This document shows, piece after piece, positions 10,301 to 21,900 of a stretch of DNA of 64,000 bases. The stretch is from Nibrella viscosa (GTDB lineage: Bacteria; Bacteroidota; Bacteroidia; Cytophagales; Spirosomataceae): contig NZ_BAABHB010000002.1 in assembly GCF_039541875.1 (NCBI RefSeq), positions 496,001-560,000 of the forward strand. Direction: 5' to 3'. Each line of letters starts with the position of its first letter. The stretch's first letter is position 1. Below the pieces are notes generated by a model. The model saw only the letters and a program-made list of their open reading frames with translations. It searched no databases and was not told where the DNA came from. A program made the position numbers and the translations under genes.

Positions 10301-10777
10301 GGCATTGCATACGTATATATCCAGCAGGTTATCATGGTTGATGTCGACCATGACCACGCCCGTGCCCCATTTGCCGTTGCCGCCCACGCCTGCCTTGTCG
10401 GTAATGTCCTCAAACTGCCAGTTGCCTTTGTTTAGATACAGCCTGTTTGTGCCCATGTTGGCCGTAAAATAGAGGTCCGGCAGGCCGTCATTATTGATGT
10501 CGCCGGTGGCCACTCCCCCGCCATTGTAGAAGTTCCGGTAGTTGAAGATGTTAAAGTCTTCCCGGTTTTTGATGGTGTTCCGGAACGTGACTCCGATGGC
10601 TTCATTATCCATCCGTTCAAACAGCGTATCCGTTGACCGGGCGGAGCAGGCCGGCAGCAGGTAACTAACCATCAGCAGGAGCAGATAACCAGTAGCTTCC
10701 CGGAAAAACGGATGCAGACAGATACTAAAAGGCATAAAGCGTTCAGGGGCGTTACGGTAGGGGAGACTCGTACTCAC
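7349..10777 (-). CDS. FG-GAP/VCBS repeat lipoprotein with ASPIC/UnbV domain (paralogue 2)
   Basis: Second giant FG-GAP lipoprotein, 1142 aa from the first start. The layout matches its downstream neighbour: lipobox LLPAC (Cys44 from the GTG start), many DxNxDG-type loops (DINNDGLPDLYF, DVNGDGYPDIYV, DADGDGDLDLYV), a central UnbV module around residues 545-610 with RGFQSSTEYPQTIGLG, and further blades behind it. The frame can start at a GTG at 10777, one base after the stop of the small lipoprotein gene, or at an ATG at 10735, which would give a more ordinary 30-residue signal. The tight spacing on both sides indicates one transcript with its neighbours. Both proteins probably arose by tandem duplication followed by divergence. 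Confidence 0.85.
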   Translation of the reverse strand: MSTSLPYRNAPERFMPFSICLHPFFREATGYLLLLMVSYLLPACSARSTDTLFERMDNEAIGVTFRNTIKNREDFNIFNYRNFYNGGGVATGDINNDGLPDLYFTANMGTNRLYLNKGNWQFEDITDKAGVGGNGKWGTGVVMVDINHDNLLDIYVCNAGYQKGIGQANELYINNGNLTFTESAKQYGLDENGYTTHAAFFDYDLDGDLDCYLLNNSFIPINTLDFANNRTLRAEDWPVKDFLKGGGDKLLRNDNGHFRDVSREAGIFSSLIGFGLGVTIGDVNGDGYPDIYVSNDFFEKDYLYINQKNGTFTEEIEQRMKHLSIASMGADMTDINNDGYAEIFTTEMLPRDEIRLKTTSSFESFYLARLKRDRGFYNQLQQNCLQLNNQNGTFSEIAHYAGVAASDWSWGALMFDANNDGYNDIYVCNGIYHDVIDQDFIDFFASDLAQTMALSGQKKQFNEIVAHMPSRPIPNNFFLNTGNLRFAEKGAASGFSEPSFSNGAAYADLDNDGDLDLVVNNVNQPCFVYQNHAETSRQPHHFIKINLRGNGPNTYAIGSTIELFAKGQIISRYVAPSRGFQSSTEYPQTIGLGPVRQIDSVKINWYDQRVTVLRSVKADTTYTFSVEQGQASTGSKPADERPTLLSPVSFSLAPHRENTYEDFFNERNIPMKLSSEGPKAAVGDVNGDGKDDIYIGGAKGQAGILYLQTGSGFRQSPQAIFEALRLFEDTAAEFFDADGDGDLDLYVGSGGNEFLPGSRELMDRLYVNDGKGQFTLNSRALPPNTMNTAVVRPYDYDKDGDLDLFVGSRSYPGQYGAPPPSYLYQNDGTGNFSDVTREIAPELFDIGMIRDAAWTDLNGDQQNELVLTGDWMSPQVLSFRQGKLVRQTSGLEDFSGFWGSLTIADVDADGDQDLILGNIGENFSLKATADNPLKLWINDFDQNGTLDKVMTKTLNGRDVPVFLKREMAEQFPFLKTRILKHADYATKSLQDLFPGEVLRNCRIKQVTYLKSALALNNGTGQFAVAALPDAVQRSCVNASAWEDLNRDGRPDIIMAGNFTQFLPQLGMLDACQGLVLLNRGQGRFGVLPSRQSGYLVGEEAKQISLIRINGRKHLITLINNAAPKVFQLTDGPANSQLSSRLP

Positions 10778-10778
10778 A

Positions 10779-11351
10779 TTAAAAGTAAACAGCGGCTTTT
10801 TCTACGTTCTGGACCGTAATAGCTGGTTTCTTATACACAATGGTACCTTCCACCTGGTTCCATTTCTCGGGTTCCCGCTGCACATTGTATTTGCCGGCCT
10901 TGCCCGAGAAATGCAGAACCAGCCTGTCTTCGGATAGTGCGTCTACCGAGACTTCACCATCGGTCATCAGGTAGCCTTCGCCCAAACGCTTTTCCTTATC
11001 GATTAATTTACCAATCAGGACACTGGCCGCAAGCTGGTTCTCAACAAAGATTTGCCGTTTGACCGGATGCGGGCTATACCACTTCTCTCCGCCCAGCGCA
11101 ATCACCACATTGCCCTCGTACTGATCGAATAGACTCAGCCGGAAATAGTTGTCAAAGACCTGAATAGCTCCGCTGAACGAACTTTCATCGGGATAAAAGG
11201 CCTGGCCGTCCAGCGTAATCAGTACTTTGGCCTGACCGGCCGGCAGCGTGTTCAGGAGGTCTGCCGGCCTGGGCTTACGGGCGCACGACAGGCTCAGGCT
11301 GCACGCCCAGATAAACACAAGAAAACGGCAGCAGAACGGGAATACTTTCAT
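10779..11351 (-). CDS. small lipoprotein of unknown function
   Basis: 190 aa with a hydrophobic signal and lipobox SLSC (Cys23), so a lipidated envelope protein is predicted. I do not recognise the family. The mature part has alternating short hydrophobic strands and charged turns (for example VLITLDGQAFYPDESSF and EGNVVIALGGEKWYS), which suggests a small beta-rich fold. Its stop abuts the start of the 1142-aa FG-GAP protein, so the two are very likely co-translated. Upstream, a strong hairpin separates it from susD, so it may be expressed from read-through or from its own promoter. It has no cysteines other than those in the signal region. Confidence 0.75.
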   Translation of the reverse strand: MKVFPFCCRFLVFIWACSLSLSCARKPRPADLLNTLPAGQAKVLITLDGQAFYPDESSFSGAIQVFDNYFRLSLFDQYEGNVVIALGGEKWYSPHPVKRQIFVENQLAASVLIGKLIDKEKRLGEGYLMTDGEVSVDALSEDRLVLHFSGKAGKYNVQREPEKWNQVEGTIVYKKPAITVQNVEKAAVYF

Positions 11352-11382
11352 AGGAAACGGGCATGCGTTGCACTACACAAAG

Positions 11383-11418
11383 AAAACAAAATGCCCGGTA
11401 TATCGGGCATTTTGTTTT
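11383..11418 (-). terminator. terminator or attenuator between susD and the lipoprotein genes
   Basis: Perfect 15-bp inverted repeat: AAAACAAAATGCCCG pairs with CGGGCATTTTGTTTT around a 6-nt loop. It lies 17 nt after the susD stop and 31 nt before the next start on the same strand. Read on the minus strand it ends in a TTTTGTTTT tract, so it should terminate most SusCD transcripts and set a lower level for the three downstream lipoproteins. Confidence 0.85.
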
Positions 11419-11435
11419 CTGGCAGCAGCGGGAAA

Positions 11436-12929
11436 TTAATAACCTTCGTTCTGCTTCAGATTTGGGTTCGACGTGATCGCATCGGAGGGAATGGGGTAGA
11501 GCACCGTATAGGGATCTTTTTTATCGACACCCGTGCCGGTCAGGAACTTGTTAAAACGGATTTCGACCGTTCGCTTGTTGCCTTCCCAGTAGGTTTCGCG
11601 CCCAATTTCCTCAAAGACGGTGTTCTCGTTAACCGTCGCGATTGTAGAGGCCCCGCGTGATGCTCTCATTTCGTTGACGAGTTTTATCGCTTCGGCGTTA
11701 TTTCCGGCTCGCAGCAACGCTTCAGCTTTCATCAGGAACGCATCGCCGTACCGCATCAGGATATACTTGCCGGCATCGGCGGGGTGGTATTTGATAACCC
11801 GGATACCTTTGTCGGTTGGTGTGCCGGACAGGGTCACATCCCGCGTAAACTGTAGCGGCTTCTTCGAACGGTCGTCAACGATTTCTTTACCGCTATCGTC
11901 GTACTGCTGACCGATCAGGAAGCCGCGGCCGATGCCCGAATACGCTTTTCCGTCTGGTTTAGCCGGAACGCCTTTCCGGATGTCCTTAGCCTCGAAGGTA
12001 TCATAAAAATCGGCCAGCGTGGCAAAGCCGTTCCAGCCGGAGGGGTTCTGGTTGTAGTGGAGCGTCATGTACCAGCGGTTCTGGGGGGTACCCTCGGGAC
12101 TGGTAAAGATGATCTCGTCTTTCGCCGTGGCGGTGAAGTTGGTAAAGTAACTGGAACTGAGTTTGAAGCCGGCGGCCGTAATGGCATCTACGTACTTCAC
12201 TACCTGATCCATGTCGGCTTTATCAAAAGTATAGGGTCCTTCCGGTTTCGCGGCTTTAAACACGGCCTTGTTCAGGAACAGCTTAGCCAGCAGGTAATTG
12301 GCGGCCGCTTTGGTTGCCAGTGAGTTTTCGGCCTGGGCCGGCTTTGCTTCGGGCAGGGCCGGTAGTGCTTCGGTCAGGTCTTTTACAATGAAGTCGAATG
12401 CTTCCGCCCTGGTCTTCACTTTCGGATTGTCGTTTACCCCTTCGGTTACCTCCCGGAAGGGCACCTGACCCCAGTAGTCCATCACGTGGTACATATTCCA
12501 GGCCCGCAGGAACTTGGCTTCGGCAGCCTGGGCCGGTGTTGGGCTGGAGGCCAGAATCTGGGTACACTTAAATACCCGCTGGTTCAACTGGTTCCAGGCA
12601 TTCAGAATCCAGGAATGGGTAGCGTCCCAGGTGTGCTGGTCGAGCGTACGCCAGACGCCGTTGTCACCCCAGTCTACCCCGCGGGTGGGCGGTATCATTT
12701 CGGCGGTAGGGTGTTCGCCCAGGGCATAGATATTGGCCTGATCGGTATAGGCACCCAGGTCTTTGTAGGCCGACTGCAGGGCTTCTGATACGTTTACCGA
12801 CTGGAACCCCCCACTGCCCGACTTTACTAAAATCGAGTCTTTCTCTTTGACTTCAAGGTCGGTACAGGCCGACAGCGCAATCAGCCCTAAACTGGTAGTA
12901 AGTATTTGTAACGCAAATGAATATCTCAT
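11436..12929 (-). CDS. SusD/RagB-family outer membrane nutrient-binding lipoprotein
   Basis: SusD-like lipoprotein of 497 aa. SusD proteins form the lid over the SusC barrel and capture the ligand, usually a glycan, at the cell surface. The signal peptide ends in LIALSAC with Cys22 as lipid anchor. The family features seen are the helical TPR-like core (AAEAKFLRAWNMYHVMDYWGQ, a typical SusD segment at about residues 135-155), the LATKAAANYLLAKLFL helix and the C-terminal region around RETYWEGNKRTVEIRFNKF and YPIPSDAITSNPNLKQNEGY, the usual SusD ending. It lies 18 nt downstream of susC. The substrate cannot be predicted from this locus because no carbohydrate enzyme is in the same operon. Confidence 0.93.
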   Translation of the reverse strand: MRYSFALQILTTSLGLIALSACTDLEVKEKDSILVKSGSGGFQSVNVSEALQSAYKDLGAYTDQANIYALGEHPTAEMIPPTRGVDWGDNGVWRTLDQHTWDATHSWILNAWNQLNQRVFKCTQILASSPTPAQAAEAKFLRAWNMYHVMDYWGQVPFREVTEGVNDNPKVKTRAEAFDFIVKDLTEALPALPEAKPAQAENSLATKAAANYLLAKLFLNKAVFKAAKPEGPYTFDKADMDQVVKYVDAITAAGFKLSSSYFTNFTATAKDEIIFTSPEGTPQNRWYMTLHYNQNPSGWNGFATLADFYDTFEAKDIRKGVPAKPDGKAYSGIGRGFLIGQQYDDSGKEIVDDRSKKPLQFTRDVTLSGTPTDKGIRVIKYHPADAGKYILMRYGDAFLMKAEALLRAGNNAEAIKLVNEMRASRGASTIATVNENTVFEEIGRETYWEGNKRTVEIRFNKFLTGTGVDKKDPYTVLYPIPSDAITSNPNLKQNEGY

Positions 12930-15900
12930 ACAAAATGTCTTTTGGGGTTAGAAAGCAATGTTGGCACCCAGTGTCCAGGTTCTGGCTCGCGGATAAGCCG
13001 TGTAGTCGATGCCCAGTGAAGGTACCCCGTTCAGCGATTTGTTGGTATTTACTTCCGGATCCTGTCCCGAGTATTTGGTGATGACGAACAGGTTCTGACC
13101 CGTCACGAAGAATCGCAGGTTCGAGATGGCCGACTTGCCGGTGTTGACCCGGTAACTCAGGCTCAGGTTCTGGAGCCGCACAAAATCGCCTTTCTCCAGG
13201 AATCGTGTGGATACGTCAGGTGCGTTGAAGGGGCCTTCTTTCAGATCAGGTACATCACGGGTAACGTTGCGACCGTTGTTGAAGGCACCTTTGGTGAAGA
13301 AGGCGTTTGCGTTATTGCTATATATATAATTGCCGAACACCCCGTTGAAGAACAGGCTCAGACTGAAATTTCTATACCGCAGATTGTTCGTTAACCCACC
13401 CGTAACCTTCGGCAGGGGGCTCTTGCCGACAAAGCGCTGCACATCACCGCCGATGTAGATGGTGTTACCACTGTCGTCGAAACCGCCGAACTCCCGCAGG
13501 AAATAGGCAAACAGGGGTTGCCCTTCGGCAATGCGCTGGGCAAAGGCACCGGTCAGGCCCTGGCCGTTGATGGCTCCGGTATTGATCAGGCCGTTAAAGT
13601 TCTTCACGATGTTTTTGTTGTACGCTCCATTTAACTGAATATCCCAGCCAAATACCGGATTGTCAATGGCCGTATAGTTCAGGCCGAGTTCGATCCCGGA
13701 GTTAATGACATTGGCATCCAGGTTTTTCCAGACGAAGGGTGTCAGCGCCGGCTGAGCCGCCGTGACCTGAATCAGCAGGTCTTTAGTATTCTTGTGGTAA
13801 ACTTCCACATTACCCGTCAGCCGGCTGCCCAAAATGCCGAAGTCGATACCGGCATTGAACTGGGCAGTTTGTTCCCATTTCAGATTCGGGTTGGGGAACG
13901 ATACGTCGTTCAGCCCGCCCCCTGCGATGTTGTTGGCATCGGCATTGAAGCCCCAGCCGCTATAGTTCTGCCGTTGGGTGTACAGGTTATGCGGAATTTC
14001 CTGGTTACCGGTCACCCCATAGCCTACCCGCAGCTTCAGGTCGGAGAACAGGTTCTTCGGAATAAATTTCTCTTCGATCAGTTTGTACGCAACGGCCGCC
14101 GAGGGGAAATAACCGTATTTATTACCGGGGCCGAACTTGGTCGACCCATCGGCCCGCAGCGTAACCGTACCCAGGAATTTACCGTATCCCACATTGACCC
14201 GACCGAAATAAGACTGTAGCTCGTCTTTCGTCGAAGCGGAGTTCTGAATCAGACTACCAAACCCTTTGGAATTATTGGCGGAGGCCGCGTTATTAATCAT
14301 CAGATCCAGGTCGCTGGTCCGGAAGTTGGTCGCTGTCGACTTTTTAAAGTAATAGTCAAAACTCTGGTAGGAGTACCCCAACAGGGCGTTCAGGCTGAAG
14401 TTGCCGAATTCTTTGTTGTAGGTAAAATAATTCTCCCAGAGGTTGTTGTCAGTCTCGATGTCTGTCAGGTACAGCCGGCCTACCCGCTGAATGTCCTGGT
14501 AGATCAGATCACGCGAGAAAGCGGCTTTCCGGGCCGACATTGATTTGTCGAAGCCAACCACGGTTTTGAATTTCAAGCCGTCAATAATTTCGTATTCGGC
14601 GTTGATGTTGCCTAGTGATCGCAGGGCTTTGGTGTTGTCCCGCGATAGCCCCAGGAGGGCGGCCGGGTTTGGTTCGGCCACGTTGCTCGACTGGTTGTAA
14701 CTGCCGTCGGCCTTGTATACGGGCATGGTTGGATTCGACTTCAGAATACTGGCCAGCAGGTCGCCCTGGTAACCGGCGTTATCGGTTACGGGAATGTTGC
14801 CGTCCTTGGTTTCCGAAACGGTTACCTGAATTCCGACGTTCAGCTTGTCGTTTATAAATCGCTTATTACCGTTAAAGGTACCCGACAGGCGCTTCAGCGA
14901 ACTTTTTTCCATAATTCCTTCCTGGTTAAGGTAACCCAGCGAGAAGCGGTAATTACCGGTTGCATCGGCCCCGCCATAAGCAAGGTTGTGCTGGTTGGTG
15001 ATGCCGGTCCGGAATAGCACATCCTGCCAGTCGGTTTTACCCCCCAGGTTTTGGGTCGGCTGCAGCTTGGCGTATTCGTCGGCGTTCAGCAGATTATACC
15101 GTTTGGTGATGTTGCTGATACCGACCGAAGGCGAATACTCGAGACTTCCTTTGCCGGCCTTTCCTTTTTTGGTGGTAATCAGGACCACCCCATTGGCACC
15201 CCGTGCGCCGTAAATCGCGGTGGCCGACGCATCCTTTAAAATGTCGATACTGGCAATGTCTTCCGGGTTCAGAAAGTTCAGCGGGTTGCGCGGAGATGAA
15301 GAACCGATGCCGGAGTTGTCGCCACTGGCTGTGGTATTGTCGCCACTCAGCGGCACCCCATCAACCACAAACAGCGGATTGTTTCCGTTCCGGACCGACG
15401 ACGTACCGCGTATCCGGACGTTAATGCCGCCACCCGGCTCACCGTTATTCTGGGTAATGGCTACGCCCGGGACCCGGCCCTGCATCAACTGTTCGGCTGA
15501 AACGATTACCCCCTTGTTGAAGTCTTTGGTACCGATGGCGTTAACGGCACCGGTTGCATCTTTTTTTCTGACGGTACCATAGCCGATAACGACCACTTCG
15601 CTCAGTACCTGGCTGTCTTCCAGCAGGCTGACATCCACAACGGAGCGATTCCCGACGGCGACCTCCTGTTTCTGAAAGCCGACAAAGCTGAAGACCAGAA
15701 CGGCGCGTTCGGGTACAGACAGCCGGTAATTACCATTGGGGTCGGTGGTAGTACCCCGCTGAGAACCTTTAATGGATACACTAACGCCCGGCAGCGCTGA
15801 GCCGGATGCATCTTTTACACTACCCGAAACCTCCTTGTCCTGCGCCCAGGCACTTAGGGCGAACAAGAGCGCCAGCGCGGTCAGGCAGCTTTTTACGGGT

Positions 15901-18900
15901 AAGAACCGGAAAATAGCAGGAAGTTTCCTGCTAACCGGTAAGGAGAAGTACATCATAGATTAATTGGTTTGGTAATGTGAATGAATGGGGATTACAGGAT
16001 TTGTCCGCTTTCCATAATTTTTATGGTTATCTTATCAAACGGGATGGTAAATTATAAAAAAACACAAACATAATTCTATTTTAACCGGGTTTAAATATGA
16101 AAAGATGTACGTTGTAAGCCGTAGGTGACTAATTCATGGATAAAAGCAAAGCGCCCTGCTGTCGGTGAAGACAGACAGGGCGCTCCGGTACCAAAATCGA
16201 TTTTTAGTATTCCTCCTCTGCCACTAACCGGAATACGGCTCCCTCCAGCGATTCATCGACGCGGATCTGACAGGCTAGCCGACTATCGCTCCCGGCATCG
16301 GGCAGCGTGTCCAGCATATCGAGTTCGGCGTCGGTTTGCGAGGGTAGGTCATCTAACCCTTCAAGCACCTGCACGTGGCAGGTAGCGCACAGAGCCATGC
16401 CGCCACAGGTTGCCAGAATGTTGTATTCCGACGCTTTCAGGACCTCCATCAGACTTAGGTTAATGCCTTCGGGTATGTCAAGCGTCTGCCGGTCGCCGGT
16501 GCGGTCTTCTATGGTGAATTGAATCATGTTGAATTAAAACGCGTGGACACCGTTGACGGTGGTATATTTAAAACTCAGTTTCTGGTTCGGATACACGTAT
16601 TTAAAGGCACTCTGGCACATTAGCGCAGCTTCGTGGAAACCACACAGAATCAGCTTCAGCTTACCGGGATACGTATTAATATCACCGATGGCGTAGATAC
16701 GCTCCACCGTAGTGCTGTAGTCGACGGTGCTCACGCTGATGGCTGATTTGTCGATGTTCAGGCCCCAGTCGGCGATGGGCCCCAGTTTCGGCGTCAGCCC
16801 GAACAGCGGAATCAGGTGGTCGGCGGCCAGAATGCGCTGCGCCTTGTCTTTGCCGGTGATAACGACTTCCTTCAGGTGGCCGTTGCCGCTCACGCTGGTA
16901 ATGTTGGATTGCAGCACCAGGTTGATTTTCCCTTGTTTGGCCAGTTCATACACCTTCTCGGCCGAGTCGGGCGCTCCCCGGAAACTGTCGCTGCGGTGGA
17001 TAAGCGTTACTTCTTTGGCTACTTCGGCCAGGAAGATGGTCCAGTCGAGGGCAGAGTCACCGCCACCGGCCAGAATCACCCGGCGGTCGCGCAGCAGTTC
17101 AGGGTTCTTCACCATGTACGAAACGCCCTTGCCTTCAAACTTCTCCAGGCCTTCGATCTCCGGCTTCCGGGGCTCAAAGCAACCCAGACCACCGGCGATC
17201 ACCACCACCTGGCAGTGGACCTGCGTACCATCGTTGGTGCCGATGATAAACGAGCCATCTTCCTGCCGCTCAAGGGTATCGACCCGTTCGCCCAGCGTAA
17301 ACGTCGGGTGAAACGGCTCGATCTGATCCATCAGATTATCGACCAGCTCCTGCGCTTTTACTTCCGGATAACCGGGAATATCGTAAATGGGCTTCTGCGG
17401 ATATATTTCGGAAAGCTGACCACCCACCTGCGGTAAGGCATCGATGAGGTGGCAGCGCATTTTCAGGAGACCTGCTTCAAAAACGGCGAAAAGTCCTACC
17501 GGACCTGCGCCAATGATGCATATATCGGTTGTAATCATGGTTGTGTTTTAGTCTGTAGTTATAACACTGAGCCGGTGATACAGATTCCGTTCCGGTATGG
17601 TTTATGGGGCAAAAGTAGCCCTGCCCGGCTAGGGGGACTAATTACAATTTATTATGCCGTATTCCGATTGGTTATAGTACAACGGATCGGTGCGCCGATG
17701 CGCTCTACGGGCGCTGCCGTTCAGCGAAGTTCAGGAAGGTTTCGGCCAGGCGCTCGGTGGCGCCCTGCCGCTGGATGGTGTAGAAGTCGCGCTGGATGGT
17801 CAGGCCTTTCACGTCCAGCACGCGGAAGGTGCCGGCCTGGAGTTCGTTTTCGACGGCGTAGATAGAGATGAACGCCAGGCAACGGGAGTGGGTCAGGTAC
17901 GATTTGATGCTTTCGGTGCTGCCCAGGTACATCTCTACTGTAATGTCGCTCAGCTTCACGCCGATCTGGCGCAGCGCGTGTTCAATCACTTCGAGCGTAC
18001 CGGAGCCCCGTTCACGCAGCACCAGCGGCTGGCTTTTGAGTTCGTCTACCGTAATCTCGTCGCGCTGGGCCAGGGGATGATCGATATGGCTGATGAGCAC
18101 GATTTCGTCGCGCACAAACGGCGTATAGCGGAGTTCGTGCAGGTGCGTACGACCTTCCACAATGCCCAGCTCAATATCGTGGTTCAGCAGCGCCTGTTCA
18201 ATCTGCTGGGTGTTTCCGCTCACCAGCGAGATCTTTACATCGGCATAGCGCTCGTGAAACCGGGCCAGAATGGGCGGAATCACGTACTGTGCTACCGTGG
18301 TGCTGGCTCCCAGCCGGAGGGTGCCGGAGTGCTGCCCTTTCAGCACACTCAGATCGTATTGCAACTGGCGGTAGTTGCCCAGAATGGTTTCGGCGTGCCG
18401 CAGGGCAATTTCGCCGGCCGGTGTCAGGCGGATCTGGTTGCCTAAGCGCTCAAATAAGGTAGTACCGAACTGCTGCTCCAGTTCGTGGATGTGCTTGGTG
18501 ACCGCGGGTTGTGTAACAAAGAGTTCGGCTGCGGCTTTGGTGAAGCTAAGCCGTTTGGCTACGGTGTAAAAAACCTGCAGACGAAAATCGAGCATTGAAA
18601 TAAAAACAGGTGGTTAAACAGCGTAACGCGTCATGCGCTACTTTTGCAAAGAAAACAAGCAACTCCTCCTTAACCCAGGTCAACCCTGTTTTAATTTGAT
18701 GAATACACGAGAAGTGGTCGTTTCCGCCGGTCACGTACTGGCCGGTTTATGGCTAAGTGGCGCAACGCTGGTTCATGGTCAGGCTCTGTCTGAAGCCATC
18801 CGGCTCAACCAGGTCGGCTTTTATCCCAACGCGCCCAAAGTGGCGGTGGTCGTGGGTGCCGATGCCGGAACATTTCAACTGACGACGCCCGATGGGAAAA

Positions 18901-21900
18901 AGAGGGTGTATACCGGCAATTTAAGCGAACAGCGGCAGAATACGACTTCCGGCAAAACCACCCGCCTGGCCGATTTCACTGGCTTCAAAACGAATGGTAC
19001 GTACGTGCTGGTGGTACCCGGTACCGGCAAGTCGTACCCGTTCGAGATCCGCAACAACGTGCATCGGGCGGTGGCTATTGGTTCGCTGAAAGGATTTTAT
19101 TACCAGCGGGTGTCTACGGACTTACCTGCCAAATATGCCGGGCAGTGGGCCAGGCCGGCCGGGCATCCGGATACCCGCGTGCTGATTCATCCCTCGGCGG
19201 CTGATGCCAATCGGCCGGCGGGTTCGGTGATTTCGTCGCCCCGTGGGTGGTACGATGCCGGTGATTACAACAAGTATATCGTCAACTCAGGCATTACGGT
19301 CGGCACGCTGCTGTCGCTCTACGAAGACTTTCCGGCTTACTTCAAAAACTTCGAGATCAATATTCCGGAGAGCGGCAACAAGGTGCCTGATCTGCTCGAT
19401 GAAACACTGTGGAATCTGCGCTGGATGCTGACCATGCAGGACCCCACCGACGGGGGCGTGTACCACAAGCTGACTAATGCCGGTTTCGACGGGATGGTGA
19501 TGCCCGACAAGGCCGTAAAGGACCGGTACGTAGTGCAGAAGAGCGTAACGGCTGCGCTGGACTTTGCGGCCGTAATGGCGCAGTCGGCCAGGGTCTTCAA
19601 GCCGTTTAGCAAGGAACTGCCCGGTTTGGTCGATTCGTGTCGGACGGCGGCCGTTAGAGCGTGGGAGTGGGCGAAAAAGAATCCGGATAAGTTGTACCGT
19701 CAGGAGGAAATGAACAAGCAGTTTGATCCGGATGTGAGCACCGGTACCTACGGCGACAATAATGCGAGCGACGAGTGGATATGGGCAGCCGCCGAACTGT
19801 ACGTAACCACAAAAGACGAGGCCTATTACACCGCCGTAAACCTGTATCCGGATGATAAAACACCCCTGCCGTCGTGGAATCAGGTGCGTACGCTGGCGTA
19901 TTATACCCTGGCCCGGTTCGGTAACGACCTAACCCCGGCCGGTAAAAAAGATCTGCCGCAGCTAAAACAGCGGCTCATCCAATTTGCCGATAACCTGATC
20001 CAGGGTGCCGACCGGCAGACGTATCAGACGGTAATGGGTAAAGCCGCCGGCGATTATATCTGGGGCAGTAGTGCCGTGGCCGCCAACCAGGGCATTGCGC
20101 TGATTCAGGCGTACCGGCTGACGAAGGATAAAACGTACCTGAACTACGCTCTGGCCAATCTGGATTACCTGCTGGGCCGCAATGCCACCGGCTACTCGTT
20201 CCTGACCGGTTTTGGCGATAAGCCCGTGATGAATCCGCATCACCGTCCATCTGTCGCCGATGGTATTACCTCGCCGGTGCCGGGACTGCTGTCCGGCGGG
20301 CCTAACGGGAACGCACCCCGGCAGGATAAATGCCCCGGCTACACCGCCACGTCTGCCGATGAGATGTTTATCGACGACAGTTGCTCCTATGCATCCAATG
20401 AAATCGCCATAAACTGGAACGCCCCGATGGTGTATCTGGCGGCCGCCTTGGAGGCTTTGCAGGAGAAGTAAAGAGCCTTGTACAGGGAAAAATAATCTTC
20501 GTTCTGCCGACGCGGCCGTTGCATCGGCAGAACGAAAATCCGAAATCCAGTTACTTCCGGTAATCCAGCGCCGGTTTCCGTGGTCCCAGTAGTGCTTCGT
20601 ATTTGAAGTCTTTACCCCGCAGATCCTCCCACTCCGTGCGGGCTTTTGCGATCAGGGCCGGGTCATTGAACAGATCCATAGCCGTAAGCGTAAGCGTTTT
20701 AGCGGCTACCATCATGCCTTTAACGCCGATGCTGGTACCACCGGCGGCTACTGCCTGCCAGCTATGCGCGGCCGTGCCCGGCACCCAGGTGGCGGCCCGC
20801 ATACCTACGGTTGGTACGGCCCAGCTTACGTCGCCCACATCGGTAGACCCACCGCTGCCGGAGTTATCCATCGAAAATGCGCCGACTTTAGCCGCATCGG
20901 TGGGCTTACGAATAGACCCGAAGGTGGCACCGAACGATTCTCCGATCTTTTCGGCAAACCGGATTTCTTCGTCCGTGTAAGTTACCCCGCCCACCATACT
21001 CAGGTTTTTGTGCATGACCCGCGACAGCGATTCCAGCGGCAGTACATTGTAGACGCCCCCGATTATCTCCATTTCCATTTTGGTATCGGTGCCCAGCGCG
21101 GCACCTTCGGCCGCTTTCACAATGCGCTTCCAGACATCCTGCAGCACCTCTCGGTTTTTGTTTCGGGCGTAGTAGTACACTTCGGCAAAGTCGGGCACCA
21201 CATTCGGCGCTTCACCGCCTTTGGTGATTACATAATGCACCCGCGTATCAGACGGGATATGCTCCCGCATCATGTTCACCATGTAGTTCATCGCTTCGAC
21301 GCCGTCCAGGGCCGAGCGGCCGCGTTCGGGGGCTGCAGCCGCGTGGGCCGATACGCCCCGGAACCGGAATTTAGCGGAGATATTAGCCAGGGAGGTAGCG
21401 GGGTCGGCCCCGTTGCTGTCGCCGGGATGCCAGTGCAGCACCACGTCGGTGCCGGTAAACAGCCCTTCGCGCACCAGATACACTTTGCCCGAACCACCTT
21501 CTTCGGCGGGGGTGCCGTAAAGTTTAATGGTGCCGGCCTTGCCGCTCTTTTGCAGCCAGTTCTTTACGGCGATGGCCGAGGCTACCGAACCCGTTCCGAA
21601 CAGGTGGTGTCCGCAGGCATGGCCCGCCTTTTTGCTGTCCAGCGGTTTCCGTTCCGGAACCGCATCCTGGGTGATGCCGGGTAAGGCGTCGTATTCGGCC
21701 AGGATGCCGACAACCGGCTTGCCGCTGCCGTAGGTAGCCACAAAGGCGGTGGGAATTCCCGCTACGCCGGCCTGCACCGTAAAGCCTTCTTTTTTTAGCT
21801 CCTCCTGCAGCAAGGCCGAGCTTTTGTATTCCTGATAGCCTACTTCGGCATAATCCCAGATCTGTTTAGACATAGCGCCGTAGTGTGCCGACTTACTCTC